This document shows, piece after piece, positions 18,763-26,880 of a stretch of 64,000 bases of DNA. Both the position numbers and the translations under genes were made by a program. The notes below the pieces were generated by a model that was not told the DNA's origin, made no database searches, and saw only the letters and a list, made by a program, of their open reading frames with translations. Position 1 is the stretch's first letter; every line of letters starts with the position of its first letter. Source of the stretch: Sphingobacterium sp. HMA12 (GTDB taxonomy: Bacteria; Bacteroidota; Bacteroidia; Sphingobacteriales; Sphingobacteriaceae); NCBI RefSeq assembly GCF_002933815.1, contig NZ_BEYR01000001.1, forward strand, positions 1,530,691 through 1,594,690, in the 5' to 3' direction.

Positions 18763-20766
18763 CTACCAGATCTTAATACGTTTATCCATCGGTACAAACA
18801 TCTTGTCGCCATCCTTCGTTTCCCACGCGGCATGAAACGCATCTAAATTGATAATCGGAGCAAAAGCCCGATATTGCGCAGGAGAATGTGGATCTGTTTT
18901 TACCTGATTCACAACAAATTCATCGGTTGTCTTGGTTCTCCAAATAGTAGCCCAAGAAAGGAAAAAACGCTGGTTTTGTGTAAATCCATCGATTAGACCG
19001 GGATTTCCTTTATCTTTTAAATAAAGCTGTAATGCATCGAATGCAACAGAAGAACCGCCCAAATCACCAATATTCTCACCTAAAGTAAAACGACCATTTA
19101 CAAAAACTCCTGGAACTGGTTCATAGGCTTCAAATTGTTTCACCAAGGCATCTGCCGCGGCTTCAAATTTAGCTTTGTCGCCATCCGTCCACCAGTTATT
19201 CAAATTTCCGTTTCCATCATATTTTGCTCCTTGGTCATCAAAGCCATGCGATAGTTCATGCCCTATAACGGCTCCTATGCCTCCAAAATTGACGGCTGCA
19301 TCCGCTTTGTAATCATAGAACGGAGGCTGAAGAATTGCTGCTGGGAATACAATTTCGTTAAACAACGGACTGTAATAGGCATTGACTGTCTGTGGCGTCA
19401 TTCCCCATTCAGATTTATCAACTGGCTTGTCCTGTTTCGCAAGGTTCTCATAAAAAGACCATTTACTGGATGATAAGACATTATCGTAAAGCGAAGTTCC
19501 AACATCCAGTTTGCTATAATCTTTCCATTTGTCCGGATAGCCAATCTTTACTTTAAATTTCGACAGTTTTTCGAGCGCCTTTACTTTTGTGTCTGCGGAC
19601 ATCCATGTTAAACCATTGATATGTTGCCCAAATGCTTTTACAAGATAGCTTACCAGTTCTTCCGCGTCAGCCTTCGCCTGTGGTGGAAAACTCTCTTTCA
19701 CATAGAGTTTTCCTAAGAGCTCTCCGGCAATAGAATTAACGAACTCTACCCCCCGTTTATCCAGCGCTCGTTGCTGCTTCTGCCCTTTCAGCTTACGACC
19801 CCAGAAATCAAAAGAAAGGTCATTTAATTCCTGTGTTGTATACGAGGCTGCGGTATTTAATAGATGAAATGTTAATATATCCTTAATGATCGGGAGATTC
19901 GCAGGGTTGAAGATCTTATCTAAATTTTCATAGTATTTCAGTTCAGGTACAATAACGGTATCTGCTTTGAAGCCAACATCACGTAGATATTTAGCAATAT
20001 CGACGTTTTTTACCATCTTCTTCAAATCAGCAACTGCTACCGGATTGTAGCGGCCGTTTGCGTCTCGCGACTGTTCAACAGTTTTTAGATTAGCGGCTAA
20101 TTCTTTTTCAAAAGCGACAATTTTAGGACCTTTAAGATCTTTCGTACGTTGACCCGCCTTGGAATAAAGCGCTGAAATATAATTTGAATAGTCCTTTAAG
20201 GTCTCTTCATTTTTTTGATCCTTTACCTGATAATAGGAACGGCCTAAGCCTAAGCTTCCCCCACCCAAATAAACCGTATTGACATTCGAATTTTTGAGAT
20301 GTGCATAAACATATCCACCAAAAAAAGGGTTACCTCCTATGGGTGCCACCTCTACCAAATATTTATAAAGATCATCAAAATTCTTGATCGCATTTATTTT
20401 TGTCAAATAGGGTTGAACAGGTCCCAAGCCAAGCTTGTCGCGTGTCTTCATGTCGACAAAAGATCTGTACAGATCACCAATCTTCTGGTTATCCGTCCCC
20501 TTTTCGAACTGGCCAGACAATGATTCTTGCAACACCTTCAGCGTGGCAATATCTGTATTCTCACGCAACTCATCAAAAGATCCCCAACGCGCTTTATCCG
20601 ATGGTATCTTAACAGTCTTCATCCACTGACCATTTACAAAATTGTAGAAATCATCCTGCGGACGAACGGTTTTATCCATGTAGTTTACATTGATCGCATT
20701 ATTTTGGGCATAACCGGCCAAAGAACCGCAAGCCAACAAAGCTGCTAACAGTATATTTCTCTTCAT
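18763..20766 (-). CDS. M13-family zinc metalloendopeptidase (neprilysin/PepO type)
   Basis: The 667-residue enzyme is a secreted or periplasmic M13 peptidase. It has a Sec signal peptide (MKRNILLAALLACGSLAGYA), the M13 N-terminal domain beginning DDFYNFVNGQWMK, and the catalytic zinc motif GHELSHGFDDQGAKYD with the first His near residue 502. The third ligand lies in GENIGDLGGSS, and the product ends in Trp as is usual in the family. I start at 20766, where the signal peptide begins; the frame extends 24 codons further, but those residues are not signal-like. Such enzymes degrade peptides of up to about 40 residues. Confidence 0.93.
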   Translation of the reverse strand: MKRNILLAALLACGSLAGYAQNNAINVNYMDKTVRPQDDFYNFVNGQWMKTVKIPSDKARWGSFDELRENTDIATLKVLQESLSGQFEKGTDNQKIGDLYRSFVDMKTRDKLGLGPVQPYLTKINAIKNFDDLYKYLVEVAPIGGNPFFGGYVYAHLKNSNVNTVYLGGGSLGLGRSYYQVKDQKNEETLKDYSNYISALYSKAGQRTKDLKGPKIVAFEKELAANLKTVEQSRDANGRYNPVAVADLKKMVKNVDIAKYLRDVGFKADTVIVPELKYYENLDKIFNPANLPIIKDILTFHLLNTAASYTTQELNDLSFDFWGRKLKGQKQQRALDKRGVEFVNSIAGELLGKLYVKESFPPQAKADAEELVSYLVKAFGQHINGLTWMSADTKVKALEKLSKFKVKIGYPDKWKDYSKLDVGTSLYDNVLSSSKWSFYENLAKQDKPVDKSEWGMTPQTVNAYYSPLFNEIVFPAAILQPPFYDYKADAAVNFGGIGAVIGHELSHGFDDQGAKYDGNGNLNNWWTDGDKAKFEAAADALVKQFEAYEPVPGVFVNGRFTLGENIGDLGGSSVAFDALQLYLKDKGNPGLIDGFTQNQRFFLSWATIWRTKTTDEFVVNQVKTDPHSPAQYRAFAPIINLDAFHAAWETKDGDKMFVPMDKRIKIW

Positions 20767-20874
20767 ATAATATTTTAGTTTGTTATCTATCCACACAAAC
20801 TTAAGAAAAGTTTTGCTATTGTTCTTAACACAAAACATAGTTTTGCTGACAACAAAAATAATATATATATATTA

Positions 20875-21084
20875 TTATGTCTGCGTCTTGTTTCTCGTCG
20901 ATTTACGGAGAAGAAGGAAGAAGACAATCAGAAATAGCGCCACACCCGCCAGCCAAATCCATGGATTGGCATACCATAGGGTGCCGTTTGCCTCTCTGAG
21001 TTTTTGATTTTCCTCAATGGGTACGTCCGCATATAATGCAACAAAGGAAGAGAGCAAACAAAATAGTACAGACATTCTTTTCAT
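20875..21084 (-). CDS. Small membrane protein, unknown
   Basis: The 69-residue protein has a cleavable-looking signal (MKRMSVLFCLLSSFVALYAD), a short extracytoplasmic stretch (EENQKLREANGTLWYANPW), one transmembrane helix (IWLAGVALFLIVFFLLL) and a basic cytoplasmic tail (RKSTRNKTQT). This ordering and charge pattern make it a credible small gene rather than a chance frame. It lies between the M13 and metA genes in the same orientation. I recognise no family. A second in-frame ATG three codons later is also possible as start. Confidence 0.6.
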   Translation of the reverse strand: MKRMSVLFCLLSSFVALYADVPIEENQKLREANGTLWYANPWIWLAGVALFLIVFFLLLRKSTRNKTQT

Positions 21085-21151
21085 ACGACCTACTTTATAT
21101 AGATAGAATGCTCCGCCGGCCTATTTAGTTTGCTTAGTATAAAATTTGTGT

Positions 21152-22096
21152 TCAGTCCTTCTGTCTGATTTCCCCCAGATGAACGACATCTTTTAAATCA
21201 AAAGGTGTTTCCTGGTAAACAAAGTAGTTAAGCCAATTATTAAATAATAGATTTGCATGACTCGTCCATCGTACCAAAGGTTGATTGTCAGGATTGTCAT
21301 CGCGATAATAGTTCGCTGGCATACGTATAGTTTGGCCTTTTTCTAAATCTCTTTTATATTCTTCATCCAATGTAAAAGGCGCATACTCGGAATGACCAGT
21401 TAGATAAAACTCACGTCCGCCACGCGAAGACGCAATTGCAATGCCAGCCTCGGACGATTCAGAAAGAATTTCTACGCCGCTTTTGGTAAGCAAATCCTCT
21501 TTTTCAATAGTTGTATGCCGGCTATGCGGAATAAAAAACTCATCGTCAAATCCACGGAATAATGGATGTCTTTTGTCGAGCGCAGTATGTTTGAATACGC
21601 CAAAAAGTTTCTCTTCCAAAGGTTTCTTCTCCACCGAATAGAAATGGTATAAAGCAGCCTGTGAAGCCCAACAGATATATAAGCTCGAAGTGACATGCGT
21701 TCTCGCCCAGTCAAAGATTGTCTGGATCTCATTCCAATAAGTCACCTCTTCAAACCGAACCATTTCCACAGGTGCGCCCGTGATGATCATACCGTCGTAA
21801 AAGTTCTCTTTCACTTCACTCAGGCTTTTATAAAACATCTCCAAGTGTTCCTCGGGTGTATTTTTGGACACGTGGGTTTCCAGTCGAAGAAACTCCATCT
21901 CCACTTGCAAAGGATTATTGGAAAGTAAACGAATAAAATCGGTCTCTGTTGTGATCTTAAGCGGCATGAGATTAAGGACCAAAACACGTAATGGTCTAAT
22001 ATCCTGCTCATTTGCTCTTAAGTCACTCATGACAAAGATATTCTCCTTTTTTAAAAGTTCTATCGCAGGAAGGTTATTAGGAAGTTTGACGGGCAT
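21152..22096 (-). CDS. metA: Homoserine O-acetyltransferase, MetA family
   Basis: The 314-residue enzyme acylates homoserine, the first committed step of methionine synthesis. It has the MetA start (MPVKLPNNLPAI), the catalytic Cys142 in ICWASQAALYHF and the later catalytic His/Glu region HSEYAPFTLDEEY. Residue 111 is Glu (GAPVEM), as in Bacillus MetA that uses acetyl-CoA; succinyl-CoA-specific enzymes such as E. coli MetA have Gly there. So the product is probably O-acetylhomoserine. I start at 22096: a GGAG Shine-Dalgarno lies nine bases upstream, and the frame's earlier start lies upstream of that GGAG. Confidence 0.93.
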   Translation of the reverse strand: MPVKLPNNLPAIELLKKENIFVMSDLRANEQDIRPLRVLVLNLMPLKITTETDFIRLLSNNPLQVEMEFLRLETHVSKNTPEEHLEMFYKSLSEVKENFYDGMIITGAPVEMVRFEEVTYWNEIQTIFDWARTHVTSSLYICWASQAALYHFYSVEKKPLEEKLFGVFKHTALDKRHPLFRGFDDEFFIPHSRHTTIEKEDLLTKSGVEILSESSEAGIAIASSRGGREFYLTGHSEYAPFTLDEEYKRDLEKGQTIRMPANYYRDDNPDNQPLVRWTSHANLLFNNWLNYFVYQETPFDLKDVVHLGEIRQKD

Positions 22097-22125
22097 ATAT
22101 AAATTCTCCTTATACAATTAGCATG

Positions 22126-22156
22126 CAAAATTAGCAAGAAAATGGCAGAATACTAA
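22126..22156 (-). promoter_or_regulatory. Promoter of metA
   Basis: On the minus strand TAATTTTG (22133-22126) matches TAnnTTTG. TTAG (22156-22153) lies 19 bases upstream as a one-mismatch -33 element. It gives a leader of about 20 bases containing the GGAG site. Confidence 0.7.
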
Positions 22157-22211
22157 ATGAATCCGCAAATTTAAGTTTGCACCGAATGAGCAGATTCAAT
22201 TACCTTCCAAC

Positions 22212-22748
22212 TTATTCTTCAGTTAATTGTTTTAAGGCCTCTCTAAACTTCACTGATCCGAAATTCATCCCTCCAACATGCTTGTTGACCAATTTGCCCA
22301 CCTTATCCAGTATAATGGTGGTCGGTATACTTGTCGTACTCCATTCTTTTGGCAATGCTGAATTTAGTTGATAGAGCGGAAGACTATACTTCCGCTTTTT
22401 TAGAAATTTCGCTGAAGATTTTAGGTTACCGTCAACGTCCACGGACAAAAACACGATCTGGCTATTCTCCAGAAAATCCTTATACAGCTTGTCCAGAGAA
22501 GGCATTTCCGCCAGACAGGGTGAACACCATGTCGCCCAAAGATTGATCAGGACAACCTTACCTTTGAGCTGATTTAATGAAACAACATTTCCTTTGTTGT
22601 CTTTAAAGCTAACCTCCTCATTCTTGCTTAACATAACTGTCCTTTCTTTCTGTTCTCCGGGATGGGCATAACTGAATGTTGTATCGACGAATAGTATAGA
22701 AAGCAATAAGCTAGCGGTAATCAATCTGAATGTATTTTTTATTTCCAT
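22212..22748 (-). CDS. TlpA/ResA-like periplasmic thioredoxin
   Basis: The 178-residue protein has an N-terminal signal or anchor (about residues 8-28) and a thioredoxin fold of the TlpA/ResA type. The redox-active motif is ATWCSPCLAEMPSLD, preceded by GKVVLINLW. The cis-proline loop is SIPTTIILDKVG. Such proteins reduce disulfides outside the cytoplasm, for example in cytochrome c maturation or peptide redox homeostasis. It is oriented like metA but separated by 115 bases and metA's own promoter, so it is probably its own unit. Confidence 0.87.
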   Translation of the reverse strand: MEIKNTFRLITASLLLSILFVDTTFSYAHPGEQKERTVMLSKNEEVSFKDNKGNVVSLNQLKGKVVLINLWATWCSPCLAEMPSLDKLYKDFLENSQIVFLSVDVDGNLKSSAKFLKKRKYSLPLYQLNSALPKEWSTTSIPTTIILDKVGKLVNKHVGGMNFGSVKFREALKQLTEE

Positions 22749-23008
22749 CTTGTTTTCTCCAATAAAAGGACATTAACTTAAACGTCTGATCTAGCAAATG
22801 ATTGTACGGATATCAACCGATTTAAACCGTCTGATTAAAAGATTTAAATCTTGAAACTATCAAACATAATATAGGAATAAACAGGTATTTAGTTCGAATA
22901 AAACGTAGCCCAAATTTATTCCTGATCTGAAACGGCTGATTTTGTGCAGTTCAACAACTGAAAGAAATGATTTGTCTAAAAGTTATTACAAACAAATTTA
23001 CGGATATG

Positions 23009-23031
23009 CTTATTATATACTATATAATAAG
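23009..23031. repeat. Perfect 11-bp palindrome upstream of aconitase
   Basis: Arms 23009-23019 and 23021-23031 are perfect inverse complements around one central C, and the repeat ends nine bases before the aconitase ATG. It is a candidate operator for a dimeric regulator or a translational hairpin. The gap 22749-23040 also contains two copies of TTAAAC(C)GTCTGAT at 22778 and 22822. Confidence 0.7.
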
Positions 23032-23040
23032 TAAATCAAT

Positions 23041-25809
23041 ATGAGCAAGGAAAAATCAATTCAGGAAATCGAAATCGATGGAAGAGTGTATCAGTATAGC
23101 TCCCTAAGGGATCTACCAGAAAGTAATATTGAGCACCTCCCTTTTAGTATCCGAATTCTCCTGGAAAATGTATTACGTAATCATGATGGATTTAGTATAA
23201 CGGATGAACATGTCAGCACCTTGATCGGTTGGTCTCCGCAGCCCGTTGATAAGGATATTCCATTTAAGCCGGCACGCATTCTGATGCAGGATTTTACGGG
23301 CGTTCCTGCTGTTGTCGACATGGCTTCCTTAAGGGCTGAATTTATTCGACATGGTAAGGATGGCCAGAAAATCAATCCGGCAATTCCGGTGGATCTGGTG
23401 ATTGACCATTCGGTGCAGGTGGATTATTTTGGGACAGAGTATTCTTATGACAAAAACGTCGAATTGGAATATGAGCGCAACCGGGAACGTTATGAGCTTT
23501 TAAAATGGGCGCAAAAAGGTTTAAAAAATTTCACTGTCGTTCCGCCAGGAATGGGAATCTGCCATCAGGTAAACTTAGAATACCTTGCCAAAGGTGTTAT
23601 TGCCCGTGATAATTGGCTTTTTCCAGACACCTTGGTGGGTACCGATTCGCATACGCCAATGGTGAATGGAATCGGTGTTCTGGGCTGGGGTGTTGGTGGT
23701 ATCGAAGCCGAAGCCGCCATGCTGGGACAACCCATCTTCTTCACCTGTCCGGAAGTAATCGGGCTCAAACTTACAGGCAAAATTCCGGATATCTGCACCG
23801 CAACCGATATGGTTCTTTCGATTACAAAGATCTTACGCGACAAGGGTGTTGTCGGAAAATTTGTCGAGGTCTTTGGAGATGGATTGGATACATTATCGGT
23901 GACAGACCGCGCCACCATATCCAATATGTCGCCCGAGTTTGGTTGTACAGTCACCTATTTTCCAATAGATGACCGTACGCTGGAATACATGCACAGTACC
24001 AATCGAACCGAACAGGAAATCAAAATTGTCGAAGAATACTGTAAACGCAATTTACTCTGGCGCACGGGAAAGGAACAGATCTCATACTCTTCGGTAGTGG
24101 AATTTGACCTAAGCACACTAGAACCAACTGTCTCAGGCCCCAAACGCCCACAAGACAAAATTTTGGTCAAGGATCTAAATAATAAGTTTTCACAGCTATT
24201 AGATAGCGAACACCATAGGCAATATATTCCAATGCCACAGCGTTCAGAATCAGCCTGGTTGGCCGATGGTGGGTCGGGTACCGAATTTACTTTTGGAAAA
24301 GTTCCCGTTGAGCATGCTTCTCCCCATGAAGTTATTTCAGAGTCCATACATGCCGTACGCATCAAACACAATCACAAGGAATATATCGTCAGCGACGGTA
24401 GTATTGCTATTGCTGCGATAACCAGTTGTACCAATACCTCTAATCCGACTGTGATGATCGGTGCAGGTCTATTAGCCAGAAATGCGATTGAACGTGGTTT
24501 GCGCACAAAATCATGGGTAAAGACCTCACTGGCCCCGGGCTCAAAAGTAGTAACACAATACCTCGAAAGATCTGGTCTGAATGCAGATCTTGATGCGCTA
24601 AGATTTCACACCGTAGGTTATGGCTGCACTTCCTGTATTGGAAACTCCGGACCACTCCCACCCCAAATTGCTGAAGCAGTCGAGAAAGGAGAATTAATCG
24701 TTGCCTCGGTACTGTCAGGAAATAGAAACTTTGAAGCACGTGTCCATCCGCAGGTTAAAATGAACTTTTTGATGTCTCCAATGCTGGTTGTTGCCTATGC
24801 CTTGGTAGGTCGAGTGGATATCAATCTAATGGAGGAACCATTGGACTATGATCCAAATGGCCAACCGGTTTATTTAAAAGATATCTGGCCAAGTCGCGAA
24901 GAAATCACCAAAACCGTTAACGAATGTGTCAAACAATCTGATTTCCAGGAAGTATATGACGTTATTTTCGACGGATCTACGGACTGGCAGGATCTGGAAG
25001 TCAACCTTGACCAAAATTACCAATGGGACAACAGCTCAACCTATATTAAAGAATCCCCGTTTTTTGAGAACCTACAGGCAGTTCCGCAGCCTATCGAAGA
25101 CATCCAAAATGCTAGGGTATTGCTTTATTTAGGGGACTCTGTCACAACAGACCATATATCTCCTGCAGGTTCTTTTAAGGAAGATACCGCAGCCGGGAAA
25201 TACTTAAAAGCACATCGGGTGAATAGCGAAGATTTCAACTCCTATGGCTCTAGACGTGGTAATCATGAGGTGATGATGCGTGGAACCTTTGCCAATGTGC
25301 GCATTAAAAACAAAATTATCGATCAGGAAGGTGGTTTCAGCCGGTATTTTCCAACAAATGAAGTGAAAACAGTCTATGATACGGCAATGGAATATCGAAA
25401 AACCGATACGCCACTGATCGTTTTGGCCGGAAAAGATTACGGTTCAGGATCGTCCCGGGATTGGGCAGCCAAAGGAACTTTTCTCCTTGGCGTAAGGGCG
25501 GTCATTGCCGAAAGCTTTGAACGTATCCATCGAAGCAATCTCGTGGGGATGGGAGTAGCACCGCTTGTCTTTATCAACGGTGAGAATGCCGAAAAGTTGG
25601 GACTTGATGGCACTGAAACCTATACCATCACTGGCTTGGCAAATGAGCTAACACCGCATAAACTGCTAGATGTAAAAGCTGTTCACGACAATGGGAAAAC
25701 AATCACGTTTCAGGTCAGAGCAAGACTGGATTCAGCTATCGAAATCGAATATTTCAAAAATGACGGTATTTTACAGTATGTATTAAGGCAATATTTAAAA
25801 AATAATTAA
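23041..25809 (+). CDS. acnA: Aconitate hydratase, AcnA/IRP type
   Basis: The 922-residue enzyme interconverts citrate and isocitrate in the TCA cycle. The three Cys ligands of the 4Fe-4S cluster are seen at residue 463 (ITSCTNTS) and residues 529 and 532 (GYGCTSCIGNSGPLP). The swivel domain carries GKDYGSGSSRDWAAKG with the active-site Ser/Arg. Size and motifs fit the AcnA/IRP1 group rather than AcnB. It is monocistronic, with a perfect palindrome just ahead of the start codon and a hairpin terminator about 30 bases after the stop. Confidence 0.95.
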   Translation: MSKEKSIQEIEIDGRVYQYSSLRDLPESNIEHLPFSIRILLENVLRNHDGFSITDEHVSTLIGWSPQPVDKDIPFKPARILMQDFTGVPAVVDMASLRAEFIRHGKDGQKINPAIPVDLVIDHSVQVDYFGTEYSYDKNVELEYERNRERYELLKWAQKGLKNFTVVPPGMGICHQVNLEYLAKGVIARDNWLFPDTLVGTDSHTPMVNGIGVLGWGVGGIEAEAAMLGQPIFFTCPEVIGLKLTGKIPDICTATDMVLSITKILRDKGVVGKFVEVFGDGLDTLSVTDRATISNMSPEFGCTVTYFPIDDRTLEYMHSTNRTEQEIKIVEEYCKRNLLWRTGKEQISYSSVVEFDLSTLEPTVSGPKRPQDKILVKDLNNKFSQLLDSEHHRQYIPMPQRSESAWLADGGSGTEFTFGKVPVEHASPHEVISESIHAVRIKHNHKEYIVSDGSIAIAAITSCTNTSNPTVMIGAGLLARNAIERGLRTKSWVKTSLAPGSKVVTQYLERSGLNADLDALRFHTVGYGCTSCIGNSGPLPPQIAEAVEKGELIVASVLSGNRNFEARVHPQVKMNFLMSPMLVVAYALVGRVDINLMEEPLDYDPNGQPVYLKDIWPSREEITKTVNECVKQSDFQEVYDVIFDGSTDWQDLEVNLDQNYQWDNSSTYIKESPFFENLQAVPQPIEDIQNARVLLYLGDSVTTDHISPAGSFKEDTAAGKYLKAHRVNSEDFNSYGSRRGNHEVMMRGTFANVRIKNKIIDQEGGFSRYFPTNEVKTVYDTAMEYRKTDTPLIVLAGKDYGSGSSRDWAAKGTFLLGVRAVIAESFERIHRSNLVGMGVAPLVFINGENAEKLGLDGTETYTITGLANELTPHKLLDVKAVHDNGKTITFQVRARLDSAIEIEYFKNDGILQYVLRQYLKNN

Positions 25810-25838
25810 TTCAGAGCCTTATTGACCGATAGCAAATA

Positions 25839-25867
25839 AAAGGGGGCACGATATATCGCGCCCCTTT
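25839..25867. terminator. Hairpin terminator after acnA
   Basis: A 7-bp A/G-rich stem (25839-25845 with 25861-25867) encloses a second short palindrome (CGAT, AT, ATCG). The T-run on the plus side is weak. Confidence 0.6.
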
Positions 25868-26105
25868 CACAACCTATATAAAAACCTACCAGAGTTCTAT
25901 TTGGACAATATTTCCGGCCAACACACCAAGATGTTTGGCGACTTGCCAAAGTTACATCCGATAACAAGGGATTTTTCTCCCTGAAGTCAGCCATTTTTGT
26001 CTTCCGGGCAATGTAAGGGATTAAATCAGTTATCCTTCCATTATCAATGATAAAACTGTATTTTCGTCTGCAATCAATCCCGATAATTACGTAGATAGAC
26101 AAATC

Positions 26106-26672
26106 ATGGAAGAACTGGTAGAGCAGACTATTTCGAATGTAAACTTCAACAAAGAATTACAGCAGATTACAGAATTTTATAAATGCACATTTGAATATTG
26201 CGATTTCCAAAACGCCGCAATGGCTGATTTGATATTTACAAATTGTGAATTTAAATCCTGTAATTTATCCAATATAAAATTAAAAGGAACACAATTGGAT
26301 CATATTATTTTTCAGGACTGCAAGATGTTGGGTATCCTGTTCAATGAATGTAGTTCATTCTCTTTTCATATCGAAATGAAGAATACCACATTGGATTACG
26401 CTTCTTTTTTTGAACGTAATATGAAGAAATTTAAATTTGAACAGTGTTCATTGCAACATGTTGATTTTGAAAAAGCCAACCTCCAACAGGCTATCTTCAA
26501 AAATTGTAACTTCCTAAACGCACGGTTTGAGCAATGCAATCTGGAAGGCTGTGACTTTCGGACTTCGGTTCATATTCAAATGGATCCCGAAGCCAATCGG
26601 ATGAAAAAGAGTAAATTCGAACCGGAACAATTACCAGGCTTATTGGCTAAATATCAATTGCTGATCGACTGA
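26106..26672 (+). CDS. Pentapeptide-repeat protein, Qnr/McbG-like
   Basis: The 188-residue protein is built of A(D/N)LXX-type pentapeptides, for example FEYCDFQNAAMADLIFTNC and later VDFEKANLQQAIFKNC, forming a right-handed quadrilateral beta-helix. It carries no signal peptide. The C-terminus (FEPEQLPGLLAKYQLLID) resembles the dimerisation tail of Qnr/McbG proteins, which mimic DNA and protect gyrase from quinolones or toxins. Length is slightly below Qnr (about 214). It stands alone with no mobile-element context, so it is likely a chromosomal relative; gyrase protection is inference. Confidence 0.82.
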   Translation: MEELVEQTISNVNFNKELQQITEFYKCTFEYCDFQNAAMADLIFTNCEFKSCNLSNIKLKGTQLDHIIFQDCKMLGILFNECSSFSFHIEMKNTTLDYASFFERNMKKFKFEQCSLQHVDFEKANLQQAIFKNCNFLNARFEQCNLEGCDFRTSVHIQMDPEANRMKKSKFEPEQLPGLLAKYQLLID

Positions 26673-26745
26673 GCAGAATTTTCAGCATCGCGCACGGCAA
26701 TGGTTTTTAATCAACAATCGACTAAATAACGGATTTCAGGGATAA

Positions 26746-26845
26746 AAGAGCTTATCCTAAATCATCATATTTGCCTATCAATTTTAGGTAGATGAACCTA
26801 TCATGCACTTATAATGGCAAATATACCTTATCCATATAAGCTCTT
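26746..26845 (+). other. Structured leader ahead of the WG-repeat gene
   Basis: A 10-bp perfect inverted repeat (26746-26755 with 26836-26845) encloses a second one (26756-26761 with 26783-26788) and a 5-bp hairpin (26786-26790 with 26797-26801, mutually exclusive with part of it). This could be a structured 5' leader or operator region of the downstream gene. Confidence 0.4.
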
Positions 26846-26880
26846 GATCGTTTCCTCACCGCTAAAAGCAAATTATTCTG

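Noticed and set aside
22778..22835. Two copies of TTAAAC(C)GTCTGAT upstream of acnA as a regulator site
   Set aside because: They are inexact and 44 bases apart, off helical phase, and close to chance; noted only inside the palindrome entry.
25806..26102. 98-codon minus-strand open frame between acnA and the pentapeptide gene
   Set aside because: Its 3' end overlaps the acnA stop codon and it spans the acnA terminator hairpin. It has no recognisable domain or promoter.
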